Shown in pieces: positions 1 through 10,509 of a stretch of 32,657 nt of DNA. The notes under the pieces were generated by a model. The model ran no database searches, was not told where the DNA came from, and saw only the letters and a list, made by a program, of their open reading frames with translations. Where the stretch lies: positions 1 through 32,657 of the forward strand of contig CAIRBF010000029.1 of the NCBI GenBank assembly GCA_903876715.1, written 5' to 3'. Source of the stretch: an uncultured beta proteobacterium (GTDB taxonomy: Bacteria > Pseudomonadota > Gammaproteobacteria > Burkholderiales > Burkholderiaceae_C). The first letter of the stretch is position 1; each line of letters opens with the position of its first letter. Both the position numbers and the translations under genes were made by a program.

Positions 1-701
1 AATACCACATCAAGACCAGCGGCCGCAGACTGCACGCGCAGGAGATCGCCATCAACGACATCCGCACGACGCTGCAGGCGCGGATCGCGATCTCCGACAT
101 CTGCAACAGCCTGCACACCAACGCCGACGACGAGGCCATCACCACCCCCACCGAGGAGAGCGTGCGCCGCGCGATGGCCATCCAGCTCATCATCAACCGC
201 GAGTGGGGGCTGGCCAAGAACGAGAACCCCAACCAGGGCGCCTTCATCGTGGACGAGCTCACCGAGCTCGTCGAGGAGGCGGTGCTGGCCGAGTTCGAGC
301 GCATCGCCGAGCGCGGCGGCGTGCTCGGCGCCATGGAGACGGGCTACCAGCGCGGGCGCATCCAGGAGGAGAGCATGCACTACGAGATGCTCAAGCACAC
401 CGGCGAGCATCCGATCATCGGCGTGAACACCTTCCGCAACCCGGCTGGCGACCCGGTGCCCGAGCACATCGAGCTCGCGCGTTCGACCGAGGACGAGAAG
501 GGGTCTCAGTTGCAGCGCCTGCACGACTTCCATGCGCGCCACGCCGATGTGGCGCCGGCGATGCTGCGGCGGTTGCAGCAGGCCGTGATCGTCAACGCCA
601 ACGTCTTCGAGGTGCTGATGGAGGCGGTACGCTGCTGCAGCCTGGGTCAGATCACCAGCGCCCTGTTCGAGGTGGGCGGGCAGTACCGGCGCAGCATGTG
701 A
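1..701 (+). CDS. icmF: Fused isobutyryl-CoA mutase IcmF, C-terminal 233 residues (5' truncated by window)
   Basis: The open frame enters from the left edge (first full codon at position 3) and ends with TGA at 699-701. It encodes the end of the B12-dependent mutase domain, with YHIKTSGR, the stretch [19 protein letters not shown], and [20 protein letters not shown], all typical of the methylmalonyl-CoA mutase fold. The tail, with [13 protein letters not shown] and a helical [12 protein letters not shown] segment, matches IcmF, in which the B12 domain, a MeaB-like GTPase and the mutase domain are fused. IcmF interconverts isobutyryl-CoA and n-butyryl-CoA in the cytoplasm. The N-terminal B12 and GTPase domains lie outside the window, so fusion is inferred from similarity to the remembered family C-terminus. 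A stand-alone large mutase subunit is the alternative. Confidence 0.88.
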   Translation, partial: YHIKTSGRRLHAQEIAINDIRTTLQARIAISDICNSLHTNADDEAITTPTEESVRRAMAIQLIINREWGLAKNENPNQGAFIVDELTELVEEAVLAEFERIAERGGVLGAMETGYQRGRIQEESMHYEMLKHTGEHPIIGVNTFRNPAGDPVPEHIELARSTEDEKGSQLQRLHDFHARHADVAPAMLRRLQQAVIVNANVFEVLMEAVRCCSLGQITSALFEVGGQYRRSM

Positions 702-785
702 GCGGGTGCCTGCCGACCGCCGCGGGCCTGGCGCCCACGCGGGTGCTGTCCCTGTCCGGCAGGGCGGGTGATGTGGCTGCGCCGC

Positions 786-791
786 TACACT
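786..791 (+). promoter_or_regulatory. Possible -10 element upstream of coaD
   Basis: TACACT sits 40 nt upstream of the coaD ATG in the 130-nt gap after icmF. The same CCGCTACACT context precedes the tRNA at 16554, which supports a promoter reading. No convincing -35 hexamer is seen 16-18 nt upstream. Confidence 0.3.
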
Positions 792-831
792 CGGGCGCAG
801 GGGGCGCGTCGCTTGCGTGCCTTCCCGCACG

Positions 832-2276
<1,445 letters not shown>

Positions 2277-2291
2277 GCGTCGCCCTCAAGG

Positions 2292-2321
2292 AAAAAGGGC
2301 CCCACCGATGAGGTGGAGCCC
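2292..2321 (-). terminator. Rho-independent terminator between rplY and pth
   Basis: On the minus strand the sequence reads GGGCTCCACC, loop TCATC, GGTGGGGCCC, then TTTTT. The arms at 2312-2321 and 2297-2306 form a 10-bp stem with one G-U pair, and the U-tract lies at 2292-2296. It sits 55 nt beyond the rplY stop and ends 15 nt before the pth ATG, so it should end or attenuate transcription before pth. Confidence 0.88.
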
Positions 2322-2376
2322 TGGCAGGAAGGCCGGGATCCTCGGGCCGCGCTCACGGGCTGCCCGGGGAAGCGGC

Positions 2377-3021
2377 TCACTTCTTGTTCTGCTTCTCGTC
2401 CTTCTTCTTGGCCGGGGTCTTGGCCGCGGGCGCCACGGTGGTCGCCGGGGCGACCTCTTCCTCTTCCTTCGGCACGGTCACCGCCGCGATCACCGGGTTG
2501 AGCGTGCCGTGCCGCACCGCCTTGATGCCCTCGGGCAACTTCAGGTCGTTCACGTGCAGCGACTGGCCCTTGACCATGGCGGACAGGTCGATCGTGACGA
2601 ACTCGGGCAGCTGCGAGGCCAGGCACTCGATCTCGAGCTCGGTCTGGACGTGGTTGACGAGGCACTTGTCGGTCTTGACCGCGGGCGAGTTCTCCTCGCC
2701 GGTGAAGTGCAGCGGCACCTTCTTGCGCAGGCGCGTCGACTCGTCCACGCGCTGGAAGTCGATGTGCAGGACCTGCTGCTTCCAGGCGTGCATCTGGAAG
2801 TCGCGCAGCAGCACCTTCTGCACCTGGGAGCCGAGCTCCATCTCGAGGATGGAGGAGTGGAAGGCTTCCTTCTTCAGGGCGAAGTACAGAGCGTTGTGAT
2901 CGAGCTCGATCATCGTGGGCGTGCCGGCACCGTAGACGATGCCGGGCACCTTGCCAGCGTTGCGCAGGCGGCGGCTCGCTCCGGTCCCCTGCAGCGCACG
3001 CTCGAAAGCGGTGAATTTCAT
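2377..3021 (-). CDS. rplY: Large ribosomal subunit protein bL25, CTC/TL5 two-domain form
   Basis: 214 residues, the long CTC/TL5 form rather than the about 94-residue E. coli L25. It binds 5S rRNA in the large subunit. The N-terminal domain starts [20 protein letters not shown] and includes VPGIVYGAG. The second beta-rich domain runs from about residue 95 ([26 protein letters not shown]) to about 185. The tail is Ala-rich and then Lys-rich ([10 protein letters not shown]). ATG at 3021 has GGAG six nt upstream (3028-3031 on the complement). It lies downstream of prs, probably in the same transcript, and is followed by the terminator at 2292-2321. Confidence 0.96.
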   Translation of the reverse strand: MKFTAFERALQGTGASRRLRNAGKVPGIVYGAGTPTMIELDHNALYFALKKEAFHSSILEMELGSQVQKVLLRDFQMHAWKQQVLHIDFQRVDESTRLRKKVPLHFTGEENSPAVKTDKCLVNHVQTELEIECLASQLPEFVTIDLSAMVKGQSLHVNDLKLPEGIKAVRHGTLNPVIAAVTVPKEEEEVAPATTVAPAAKTPAKKKDEKQNKK

Positions 3022-3094
3022 CTTGAACTCCAGTTGGAAGCGCCCGCGACCAGGCGCTCAGGGTGCATGGGCCCGATGACCCACGCGGCTTGCT

Positions 3095-3122
3095 GCCTGC
3101 CGCCGCTCACGCGCCGGCAGGC
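3095..3122. repeat. Intercistronic hairpin between prs and rplY
   Basis: Perfect 8-bp inverted repeat GCCTGCCG (3095-3102) and CGGCAGGC (3115-3122) with a 12-nt loop, just after the prs stop. There is no T-tract, so a processing or stability element is more likely than a terminator. Confidence 0.5.
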
Positions 3123-3128
3123 GGACAC

Positions 3129-4091
3129 TCAGAAATTGTTGTTCTGTTCTGCGAAAAGCGAGGTCACCGACTCCCCGTCGGAGATGCGGCGGATCGTCTC
3201 GGCGAACAGGAAGGCCACCGACAGCTGGCGGATCTTGCCGCACGCGCGGGCGGCCTCGCCGAGCGGTATGGTGTTGGTGATCACGACCTCGTCGAGCTGC
3301 GAGCCGGCGATGCGCTCGATCGCCGGGCCGGAGAACACCGGGTGGGTGCAGTAGGCGAAGACCTTGCCCGCTCCGCGCTCCTTCAGCACCTCGGCCGCTT
3401 TCACCAGGGTGCCGGCGGTGTCGATCATGTCGTCCATGATCACGCAGTTGCGGCCCTCGATCTCCCCGATCACGTGCATGACCTCGGAGACATTGGCTTT
3501 CGGGCGGCGCTTGTCGATGATGGCGAGGTCGCACCCCAGTTGCTTGGCCAGGGCGCGGGCTCTCACCACGCCGCCGACGTCGGGCGACACGACGACGAGT
3601 TCGGGGTAGTCGCGGCTCTTCAGGTCGCTCAGCAGCACCGGCGACGCGTAGATGTTGTCGACCGGGATGTCGAAGAAGCCCTGGATCTGGTCGGCGTGCA
3701 GGTCCATGGTCAGCACGCGCTCGACGCCCACGGTCTCGAGCAGGTTGGCCACGACCTTGGCGCTGATCGGCACCCGGGTGGAGCGCGGGCGGCGGTCTTG
3801 GCGCGCATAACCGAAGTAGGGCATCACGGCGGTGATGCGACGCGCGCTCGCGCGCTTGAGCGCGTCCACCAGGATCAGCAACTCCATCAGGTTCTCGTTC
3901 GTCGGGCTGCAGGTCGACTGCACGACGAAGATGTCCCGGGCGCGGACGTTCTGTTGGATCTCGACCGTCACTTCACCGTCGGAGAAGCGACCGATGTGAG
4001 CCTTGCCGAGCTCTACGCCCAGGCTGGCAGCGATCTCACGGCCCAACGCCGGATTGGCGTTGCCGGAGAAGAGCACGGTGTTGAAGAGCAC
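3129..4091 (-). CDS. prs: Ribose-phosphate pyrophosphokinase (PRPP synthetase)
   Basis: 320 residues, the usual length for class I enzymes. It makes PRPP from ribose-5-phosphate and ATP for nucleotide, histidine and tryptophan synthesis. The N-terminus has [14 protein letters not shown] and [11 protein letters not shown]. The flexible-loop region is [10 protein letters not shown], and the metal and phosphate site is [31 protein letters not shown] follows, and the PRPP signature is [13 protein letters not shown]. The start is a GTG at 4091, with GAGG six nt upstream; no in-frame ATG gives a better N-terminus. tRNA-Gln lies 68 nt upstream and rplY 107 nt downstream, on the same strand. Confidence 0.97.
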   Translation of the reverse strand: MLFNTVLFSGNANPALGREIAASLGVELGKAHIGRFSDGEVTVEIQQNVRARDIFVVQSTCSPTNENLMELLILVDALKRASARRITAVMPYFGYARQDRRPRSTRVPISAKVVANLLETVGVERVLTMDLHADQIQGFFDIPVDNIYASPVLLSDLKSRDYPELVVVSPDVGGVVRARALAKQLGCDLAIIDKRRPKANVSEVMHVIGEIEGRNCVIMDDMIDTAGTLVKAAEVLKERGAGKVFAYCTHPVFSGPAIERIAGSQLDEVVITNTIPLGEAARACGKIRQLSVAFLFAETIRRISDGESVTSLFAEQNNNF

Positions 4092-4159
4092 GGTGGGCCT
4101 CGGCGCTGCGGACTGCGCAGTGACGCGCTGGGCGTCAGCGAACGCAGCTTGGTGTCATT

Positions 4160-4236
4160 TGGCAGGGGAGGAAGGACTCGAACCCTCGCATGTCGGAATC
4201 AAAATCCGATGCCTTAACCAACTTGGCGACTCCCCT
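4160..4236 (-). tRNA. tRNA-Gln (anticodon TTG)
   Basis: A 77-nt cloverleaf can be folded by hand on the minus strand. The acceptor AGGGGAG pairs with CTCCCCT, followed by G73 and an encoded CCA. The D-arm is GCCAAGTTGGTTAAGGC. The anticodon loop is TTTTGAT, giving TTG. The T-arm is GAGGG-TTCGAGT-CCTTC. It lies between ispE (36 nt upstream) and prs (68 nt downstream), with no obvious promoter of its own, so co-transcription and processing from the ispE-prs message is likely. Confidence 0.96.
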
Positions 4237-4272
4237 ACACAGGACCCCGCTCGCGCGACGCCCTCGAATCGT

Positions 4273-5163
4273 TCACTCCACCCAGTCAGCCAGAGGGTGG
4301 CGGACCAGGCCTCGACACAGACGGCCTACCCAGCCTTCAGGCAATGAACCCTCCAGCTGTGTCGCCTCGGGCAGGGCGCCCGCGTCGAGCTTGGAAAACA
4401 CCGCGCTGCCAGATCCGGTCATCCGGCTGTTGCCAAACCGCACCCTCAACCACTCGGCAACTTGGCCTACCTCGTGGCACCGGGCTTCGGCCGGACTCTG
4501 CAGGTCATTCCTGCCGAAGAGCCCGGTCGGGCTGGCAAGCGCAGACAGCGCGCTGCTCTCCAAAGAGCCCGCAACTATAACCGAAGGCGAGTCGCGTCGC
4601 AGAAGCGGGCTGCCGAAGATGTCGGCCGTGGCGATCGACACAGGTGGCTTGACGACGGCGTAGGCGCGCGGACCGGGCAAGGCCACGGCGCGAAGCTGCT
4701 CGCCCACACCCTGGGCCAGGGCATCGTGACCGTGGACGAAGAAGGGCACGTCCGCGCCCAACGTGGCCGCGATCTCGAGCAGCCGGGCGCGCGGCCAGCG
4801 CAGTCCCCACAAGCGGTTAAGCGCCAGCAGCACGGTCGCAGCATCGGAGCTGCCGCCGCCCATGCCCGCGCCGGCGGGTACGCGCTTGTCGATCCAGATG
4901 TCCGCGCCCCACGTCACGCCCCCGGCAGCCCGCAGCGCGCGTGCGGCGCGCAGGCACAGGTCTTCGGCCGGCAGAGGCTGTCCAAGGTCGTGTCGGCACA
5001 GCAGCCCGTCGTCCCGGCGCTCGAAGTGCAAGGTGTCGCACCAGTCGATCAGCACGAAGACCGACTCCAGCAGGTGATAGCCGTCCGCACGCCGCCCCGT
5101 CACGTGCAGGAACAAGTTCAGCTTCGCCGGTGCGGGCAGGTCGTGCAGCGCACGAAGGCTCAC
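4273..5163 (-). CDS. ispE: 4-diphosphocytidyl-2-C-methyl-D-erythritol kinase
   Basis: 296 residues. GHMP kinase that phosphorylates the 2-hydroxyl of CDP-methylerythritol in the MEP isoprenoid pathway. The substrate-binding N-terminus is PAPAKLNLFLHVTGRRADGYH. The ATP-binding glycine loop is PAGAGMGGGSSDAATVLLALN near residues 95-115. The third GHMP motif is RMTGSGSAVFS near the C-terminus. The start is GTG at 5163 with GAGGAG a few bases upstream. The final 25 or so residues (EGSLPEGWVGRLCRGL) match the usual C-terminal helix. It follows lolB by 67 nt, an arrangement conserved in many proteobacteria. Confidence 0.96.
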   Translation of the reverse strand: MSLRALHDLPAPAKLNLFLHVTGRRADGYHLLESVFVLIDWCDTLHFERRDDGLLCRHDLGQPLPAEDLCLRAARALRAAGGVTWGADIWIDKRVPAGAGMGGGSSDAATVLLALNRLWGLRWPRARLLEIAATLGADVPFFVHGHDALAQGVGEQLRAVALPGPRAYAVVKPPVSIATADIFGSPLLRRDSPSVIVAGSLESSALSALASPTGLFGRNDLQSPAEARCHEVGQVAEWLRVRFGNSRMTGSGSAVFSKLDAGALPEATQLEGSLPEGWVGRLCRGLVRHPLADWVE

Positions 5164-5230
5164 GGAGGGCTCCTCGGGATCATTCAGCGGAGGTGCGCCC
5201 AGGCGGCATCACCGAGCGCGGTTCCGGACA

Positions 5231-5806
5231 TCACGGGTCGGGCGTCATGCGCAGACGCAGCGTCACCGCGGGCCGGCTGTCGCGGCGCGCGACGATGCTG
5301 CCGCGCGTGAGCGCGGAGACGTCCACATCCCAGCCCTCCTGCGCGAATCCCTGGGGGCGGGGCGTGTGGGGTACGCCAGGCCAAGGTCGTCCCTGCAGCC
5401 AGTCGAATAGCGCCTCGACCGGCAGCCGTTCGCCGAGCGCGCGCAGCGTGAGCTCGCCCAGGTCGGCAAACCGCGCCGAACCCTGCCCCGCCTCGAGCTG
5501 GGCAAGACCCGGTTGCCAGATTGCGCGCGCGACCACGGTGCCCGTGGGCGCGAACAGATCGAGCCGGCCGGCATCGGGATCGCCGCGCAATTCGAAGCCG
5601 GCGCTGAAGGCGCGCGCGGGCTCGGTGTCGGTGGCCGCAACCAGCACGGAAAGGCGCCCGACCACCGTGTCGCCGGCCGAGCGCGGCGGCTGGACCGCGC
5701 AGCCACCGAGGGCACAAGCGACGACGACCGCGGCGAGTCGGCGCAGCTGCCATGGGCCCGGCGCAACGCGTTTCGGGACGGGGGCGATGGCGGCGGCTGT
5801 GGGCAT
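5231..5806 (-). CDS. lolB: Outer-membrane lipoprotein receptor LolB
   Basis: 191 residues. LolB accepts lipoproteins from periplasmic LolA and inserts them in the outer membrane. After a somewhat long basic leader, residues 22-36 (LRRLAAVVVACALGGC) form a signal-peptide core with lipobox ALGGC, so Cys near position 36 would be lipidated. SVLVAATDTEPARAFSAGFELRG fits the first beta strands, and LPVEALFDWLQGRPW matches the conserved LolB segment before its C-terminal half. Overall identity is moderate, but position between a TPR protein and ispE is the standard lolB context. It starts 23 nt after the TPR gene ends. Confidence 0.9.
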   Translation of the reverse strand: MPTAAAIAPVPKRVAPGPWQLRRLAAVVVACALGGCAVQPPRSAGDTVVGRLSVLVAATDTEPARAFSAGFELRGDPDAGRLDLFAPTGTVVARAIWQPGLAQLEAGQGSARFADLGELTLRALGERLPVEALFDWLQGRPWPGVPHTPRPQGFAQEGWDVDVSALTRGSIVARRDSRPAVTLRLRMTPDP

Positions 5807-5829
5807 GGGGGCCTTGGCCTCGCCGATCC

Positions 5830-7767
5830 TCAGGGCTCAGCCCGCAGCCGCTGCAGCGTCTCGCGCAGCACTTCGTTGCCGGCGTCGCGTTGCCGGCCTT
5901 CACGCCAGACGCGCAGTGCCTCCTCGCGCTGGCCCTTGACCCACAGCACTTCGCCCAGGTGGGCGGCGATCTCGGCGTCGGCGCGGGCCGTGTAGGCCTG
6001 TTGCAGCAGACGCAGCGCCTCTGCGTGATTGCCGAGCCGGAACTCGACCCAGCCCAGGCTGTCGGTGATGAAGGGGTCGCCGGGCAGCAACTCCAGCGCC
6101 CTGACGATCAGCGCGCGCGCCTCCGGCAGCCTCGTGCCGCGGTCCGCCAGCGAGTAGCCGAGCGCGTTGTGGGCGTGCGCGTGGTCGGGCTTGAGCTCCA
6201 TGACCCGGCGAAGCAGCCGCTCCATGTCCTGCAGCCGGTTCACCTTCTCGGCCACCATCGCCTGCTCATAGAGCAGGTCCAGGTCGCGCGGCCAGCGCTC
6301 GAGCGCGCGACCGTAGACCTCGTAGGCCTCGCCATGGCGCTTGAGTTCGCGCAGCATCTGCGCCTCGGCGACCAGCTTCGCGCGCTCCTCGTCATCGTCG
6401 CGCTCGGGCACCTTGCGGATCAATTCGCGGGCCTCGTCGACCCGCCCCTGGCGGGCCAGGATCGTCGCGCGCCGCGTCTGCACCTCGAGCAGGCGCTGGG
6501 GGTTGTCGATGCGCTGAAGGTAGGCTTCAGCGGCCACGTAGTCCTGCCGGAGCTCCGCGGTCTGGGCGAGCATGAGCCAGGCCTGAGCGGTTGCGCCGTC
6601 CATCGTGGCGGCCGGGTCGTCGTCTTCGTCGTCGGCGGCGGGGGGCGTGGCCGGCTGGGGTGCCGAGGCCGCCGCTGCGGGGGCCAGCTCGAGGTAGCGC
6701 CGGATGGCCCGCTCGGCGGGGTCGGCCTGCCTGAGTTCCAGGTGGAGCGCGCCCTGCATGAGCCAGGCGGGGGCGTTGTCAGGCTGCTGGGCGATGGCGC
6801 CCTGGACCTGCGCCAACGCCTCCTCCTGGCGTTGCATCTGGCCGAGCACGCGGGCGTAGGCCAGCCGCAACTGCGGCTGCGGCGAGGTAGCTCCGAGATG
6901 CCCCTTGACGACGGCCTCGGCCGCGGGCACGCGCGGCATCAGCTCCAGCGCCAGAAGTGCCGGGCCTGGGGTGTCCGGCGCCGAGGCATGGGCGCGGCGG
7001 GCCAGGTCCAGCGCCCGGACGAGGTCGCCGGCTTGCAGCCACACCCGGCCGAGCGCCGTCCACGACGCGGCCCGGGTCGGGGCATCGACGCCCGGCGGGG
7101 GCAGCACCGTCTCGAGCATCGTCGCCACGGCGCGGATTTCCGTGCTGCGTTGGAAGAAGCGTGGCAGCGAAGCGATCAGCCCCGCTCTCTCGGCCGCCGG
7201 CGTGCGGGTGATCAGGAAGCGCAGCGGCTCGGCGGCTTCGGCCGGCCGGTTCAAGGCCGAGAGGATCTGCAACTGCAGCCGAGCCGGTTCCAGCGCGTCG
7301 GGATGAGCGCCTCGCCAGGCGCGCGCGGCCGTGAGCGCCCGGTCACCGGTGCGCGCCTGGAGCGCCATATCAGCCGCACGCTGGAACAGCTCCGGGTGCT
7401 TCGTGCGCCGCGCGGCGTCCAGCACGACCTCGAAGGCGACCACGGCGCGTCCCTGCCGCCATTCGATCTCGGCGGCCAGCAACTGGTAGAACAGCTGGGC
7501 GTCGAGCACCGAGTTGCGAATCGCCTGCGCCGGCCCGTCGCCGGTCACGGCCTCAGGGCGTGCTTGTGCTTGTGCCTGTGCTTGCGCTTGCGCTTGCGGC
7601 GCCGTGGCCGACAGGCAGAACGCGCTCAGCGCCGCGCTGCAGGCCCAATGCCAACGGTGTGCCCGAGGCCCGGGCGTCGGCACCGACCGGTGGCGATTGA
7701 CGAGGGATTTCACGGTTGATGTCATCGGTGCGAGCATACGCCGCCCGAGGCGATCTTTCCTGTCCAC
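5830..7767 (-). CDS. Exported tetratricopeptide-repeat protein
   Basis: Up to 645 residues if the GTG at 7767 is used. ATG starts at 7737 and 7725 are alternatives (635 or 631 residues), and none has a clear ribosome site. A signal peptide core (WACSAALSAFCLSATAPQA) is followed by six Gln-Ala repeats, so export to the periplasm or outer membrane is likely. The remainder is alpha-helical with TPR-like units, for example AYEVYGRALERWPRDLDLLYEQAM and DHAHAHNALGYSLADRG. An acidic, Pro/Ala-rich linker (PPAADDEDDDPAAT) lies near residue 385. It is read with lolB, which starts 23 nt downstream. This TPR-lolB pair is common in betaproteobacteria, but I know no firm function; an assembly or scaffold role is inference. 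Confidence 0.85.
   Translation of the reverse strand: MDRKDRLGRRMLAPMTSTVKSLVNRHRSVPTPGPRAHRWHWACSAALSAFCLSATAPQAQAQAQAQAQARPEAVTGDGPAQAIRNSVLDAQLFYQLLAAEIEWRQGRAVVAFEVVLDAARRTKHPELFQRAADMALQARTGDRALTAARAWRGAHPDALEPARLQLQILSALNRPAEAAEPLRFLITRTPAAERAGLIASLPRFFQRSTEIRAVATMLETVLPPPGVDAPTRAASWTALGRVWLQAGDLVRALDLARRAHASAPDTPGPALLALELMPRVPAAEAVVKGHLGATSPQPQLRLAYARVLGQMQRQEEALAQVQGAIAQQPDNAPAWLMQGALHLELRQADPAERAIRRYLELAPAAAASAPQPATPPAADDEDDDPAATMDGATAQAWLMLAQTAELRQDYVAAEAYLQRIDNPQRLLEVQTRRATILARQGRVDEARELIRKVPERDDDEERAKLVAEAQMLRELKRHGEAYEVYGRALERWPRDLDLLYEQAMVAEKVNRLQDMERLLRRVMELKPDHAHAHNALGYSLADRGTRLPEARALIVRALELLPGDPFITDSLGWVEFRLGNHAEALRLLQQAYTARADAEIAAHLGEVLWVKGQREEALRVWREGRQRDAGNEVLRETLQRLRAEP
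7561..7596. repeat. Six tandem copies of a 6-nt unit (TGCTTG/CGCTTG)
   Basis: Hexanucleotide array with small variations, encoding Gln-Ala repeats on the minus strand just after the TPR protein's signal peptide. In-frame copy changes by slippage would lengthen or shorten the linker without a frameshift. Confidence 0.7.
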
Positions 7768-7857
7768 GGCTGTCGTGCTCCGCGTGTGGTGAGTGCGTCC
7801 GGCTCACGGTCGCGAGCTTCTCGCAGCGCAGGCGCCGCCGGTTTTCGATAATGCGTC

Positions 7858-8724
7858 ATGCCCGAACTGCCCGAGGTCGAAGTCACACGTCTGAGCATCT
7901 CCCGGCCGCTGGAGCGCGCTCGCGTGCTCGGCGTGCGGGTCGGCAAACCTTTGCGCTGGCCGCTGGGCTGCGATCCACACAGCCTGGTGGGTCGCGCCAT
8001 CGGGCCGGTGGCGCGGCGGGGCAAGTATCTTTGGCTGCCCCTCGGTCCACGGCCCGGCCAGGGCGACAGCGACGCCGGCGGCTTGTTGCTGCACCTGGGG
8101 ATGTCGGGCTCGCTCGCCTTCCGTCCCGAGCACACCGCGCCGGCCGGGCCGCTCGGCTTGCATGATCATTTCGAGCTGTTCGTCGAAGGTGGCACCGGGA
8201 GCGGTCGACTGTGCTTGCACGACCCGCGGCGGTTCGGCGCCGTGGTCTTCGCGCCGGCCTTGGACCAGCCGCCGGCAGCGGCCCTGCTGGCGCGTCTGGG
8301 TCACGAGCCCTTCGATGCCGCCCTCACGCCGCAGTCCTTCCACGCCGCCTTGAGCGGCCGGCGTGCCGCGATCAAGAGCGTGCTCCTGTCGGGTGACCCG
8401 GTGGTCGGTGCCGGCAACATCTATGCCTGCGAGGCCCTGTTCCATGCGGGGATCGATCCCCGCGTGCGCGCCGACCGCATCAGCCGTCCGCGCGCGGCGC
8501 GCCTGCTTCAGGCGGTGCGCGACACCCTCGCTCGCGCGCTGGCGCTCGGCGGCTCGACGCTGCGCGACTTCAGCGACGCGCACGGGATGGACGGCGCCTT
8601 TCAAGACCACGCGGCGGTCTACGGGCGCGAGGCGCAACCCTGCCTGCAATGCGCGGACCCGGTACGGCGCATCGTCCAGGGCCAGCGCGCGACCTATTTC
8701 TGCCCGCGATGCCAGCGGCGCTGA
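7858..8724 (+). CDS. mutM: Formamidopyrimidine-DNA glycosylase (MutM/Fpg)
   Basis: 288 residues. Bifunctional glycosylase and AP lyase that removes 8-oxoguanine. The start [11 protein letters not shown] gives the catalytic N-terminal Pro and Glu3. ARRGKYLWL carries the conserved beta-lysine. [24 protein letters not shown] is the helix-two-turn-helix. The zinc finger is [12 protein letters not shown], then FCPRCQRR at the C-terminus, with all four Cys present. The ATG at 7858 is fixed by the Pro-Glu requirement. A GATAAT hexamer ends six nt before it and no ribosome site is seen. The last 16 nt overlap mutY. Confidence 0.97.
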   Translation: MPELPEVEVTRLSISRPLERARVLGVRVGKPLRWPLGCDPHSLVGRAIGPVARRGKYLWLPLGPRPGQGDSDAGGLLLHLGMSGSLAFRPEHTAPAGPLGLHDHFELFVEGGTGSGRLCLHDPRRFGAVVFAPALDQPPAAALLARLGHEPFDAALTPQSFHAALSGRRAAIKSVLLSGDPVVGAGNIYACEALFHAGIDPRVRADRISRPRAARLLQAVRDTLARALALGGSTLRDFSDAHGMDGAFQDHAAVYGREAQPCLQCADPVRRIVQGQRATYFCPRCQRR

Positions 8725-9839
8725 AAGGCCAGGCGCGCCAGCTCAAGGGCGCGGACACGCATCCCCGCAGCCTGGCCTTGCCGCAGGGTCTGGGCGAGCG
8801 CGTCGTGCATTGGCAGGCATCGCACGGCCGCCACGGCCTGCCGTGGCAGGGAACCCGCGACCCCTACCGCGTCTGGTTGTCGGAGATCATGCTCCAGCAG
8901 ACCCAGGTGGCCACGGTGCTGGGCTACTACGGGCGCTTCCTCGAACGCTTTCCGGACGTGCAGGCGCTCGCTGCGGCGCCACTGGACGATGTGCTCGCGC
9001 TGTGGAGCGGCCTGGGCTACTACAGCCGCGCGCGCCATCTGCACCGCTGTGCGCAGCAGGTTGTCGCCGCCCATGCGGGGCAGTTCCCGCGCGACAGCGC
9101 AACGCTCGCGACCTTGCCGGGGATAGGCCGATCGACCGCGGCGGCGATCGCCGCCTTCTGCTTCGGGGAGCGCGTGGCCATCCTGGACGGCAACGTCAAG
9201 CGCGTGCTCACGCGTGTGCTGGGTTTCGACGGCGACCTGGCCGAAGCAGCCCAGGAGCGAGCGTTGTGGGATCGCGCCCAGGCCCTGCTGCCCGCGCAGG
9301 GGATCGAGTCCTACACGCAGGGCGTGATGGACCTGGGCTCGCAGGTGTGCACCCTGCGCCGGCCGACCTGTCTGGTGTGTCCGCTCGCGCCAGACTGCGT
9401 GGCGCGGGCCCAGGCCAGGCCCGAGTCCTATCCCGTCAAGACCCGGCGCCTCAAGCGTGGGCGGCGAGAGCACACCCTGCTCTGGCTGGTCCAGGGCGGG
9501 CGCGTATGGCTGCACCAGCGTCCGCCCAGAGGTGTCTGGGCCGGCCTGTGGAGCCTGCCGGACTGGTCCGACCTGGCGGCGCTGCGGGCGCTGGTCGGCC
9601 CTTGGCCAGGGCAGGGCCAGGAACTGCCTGCTGTCGAGCATGCGCTCACGCATTTCGACTGGACGCTGCGTCCCTTGCACTGGGAGTTGCCGCCGGCGCT
9701 GCCGCCCGCGGACCAGGCCGCCATCGAGGCACAGCTGCCCGCGGGCGGACGCTGGCACACCACGGCGCAGGCGCTCGCTGCCGGTCTGCCGGCGCCGGTG
9801 CGCAAGCTGCTGCTTGCGTTGCCGGGACCCGGCCGATGA
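8709..9839 (+). CDS. mutY: Adenine DNA glycosylase (MutY)
   Basis: 376 residues from the ATG at 8709, which lies inside the mutM 3' end. A GTG-type start at 8649 would add 20 unconserved residues. MutY removes adenine mispaired with 8-oxoguanine. Visible blocks are [13 protein letters not shown] (catalytic Glu), the helix-hairpin-helix [28 protein letters not shown] (catalytic Asp), and a C-x6-C-x2-C-x5-C iron-sulfur site in [17 protein letters not shown]. The C-terminal NUDIX-like domain starts near residue 250 ([19 protein letters not shown]). With mutM it forms a two-gene GO repair operon, convergent with the LON-domain gene. Confidence 0.97.
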   Translation: MPAALKGQARQLKGADTHPRSLALPQGLGERVVHWQASHGRHGLPWQGTRDPYRVWLSEIMLQQTQVATVLGYYGRFLERFPDVQALAAAPLDDVLALWSGLGYYSRARHLHRCAQQVVAAHAGQFPRDSATLATLPGIGRSTAAAIAAFCFGERVAILDGNVKRVLTRVLGFDGDLAEAAQERALWDRAQALLPAQGIESYTQGVMDLGSQVCTLRRPTCLVCPLAPDCVARAQARPESYPVKTRRLKRGRREHTLLWLVQGGRVWLHQRPPRGVWAGLWSLPDWSDLAALRALVGPWPGQGQELPAVEHALTHFDWTLRPLHWELPPALPPADQAAIEAQLPAGGRWHTTAQALAAGLPAPVRKLLLALPGPGR

Positions 9840-9876
9840 CAGCTCGCGCGGGCGCGCCCTGCTGCCGGATCGTTGC

Positions 9877-10509
9877 TCAGTCCTTGAGGACTTGACGGCT
9901 GCGCAGGAACTCGTCGACCAGGCGCAAGCGCGTCACGGGGTCCTCGAGCTCCATCAGGCGCTGCTTGGCCGACATCGCGACCGGCAGCAGTTCGCACCAG
10001 CGGTTGGCGACCCAGCCCGCGTCGTCCCACCGCAGCGGCGGCATGAAGGGTGTCGTGCCTTGCGACTGCAGCTGCGCAGCCGCGTCCTTCAGGCCCTCGA
10101 CCGCGGGATGGAACTGCGCTTGCACGGCTGCGGGCTCGTCGTCCGCGATGAGCTCGACGCTGGCGGCCACCCACAGCCCGTCATGCCGCTGGACTGGGGG
10201 CTGGGTGAGGCGAAAGCGTGACGTTCCGGTGCAGCGCAGCTTGAGGATGCCCATCTGTTCGGCGTCGACTTCGTCGATCCGCGCGAGCACGCCGACGGCC
10301 TCGATGCGCATGCCGTCGGCGTTGGATCCGGCTTCCGCGCCACGCGTGATGCAGACCACGCCGAAGGGCTCACCGCGCCGCAGGCAGTGACTGACGAGGT
10401 CCAGGTAGCGCGCCTCGAAGATCTTCAGCGGCAGCAGGCCGTCGGGGAACAGCACCATCTGCAGTGGAAACAGCGGCAGCGGGTCGGGCAGGAGGACGGA
10501 GGTGGTCAT
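9877..10509 (-). CDS. LON N-terminal (substrate-binding) domain protein
   Basis: 210 residues. The segment LPLFPLQMVLFPDGLLPLKIFEARYLDLV is the PUA-like start of the Lon protease N-domain. AVGVLARIDEVD and TSRFRLTQPPVQ are further strands of that fold, followed by a helical C-terminal part. There is no AAA+ or Ser-Lys protease domain, so it is not a protease by itself. Biochemical role unknown. Its ATG overlaps the rapZ stop by four bases (ATGA), which implies translational coupling. It converges with mutY, 37 nt away. Confidence 0.92.
   Translation of the reverse strand: MTTSVLLPDPLPLFPLQMVLFPDGLLPLKIFEARYLDLVSHCLRRGEPFGVVCITRGAEAGSNADGMRIEAVGVLARIDEVDAEQMGILKLRCTGTSRFRLTQPPVQRHDGLWVAASVELIADDEPAAVQAQFHPAVEGLKDAAAQLQSQGTTPFMPPLRWDDAGWVANRWCELLPVAMSAKQRLMELEDPVTRLRLVDEFLRSRQVLKD

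Noticed and set aside
5752-7719. 655-codon plus-strand open frame opposite the TPR and lolB genes
   Set aside because: Composition is that of an antisense shadow, and the minus-strand TPR protein has a signal peptide and recognisable repeats.
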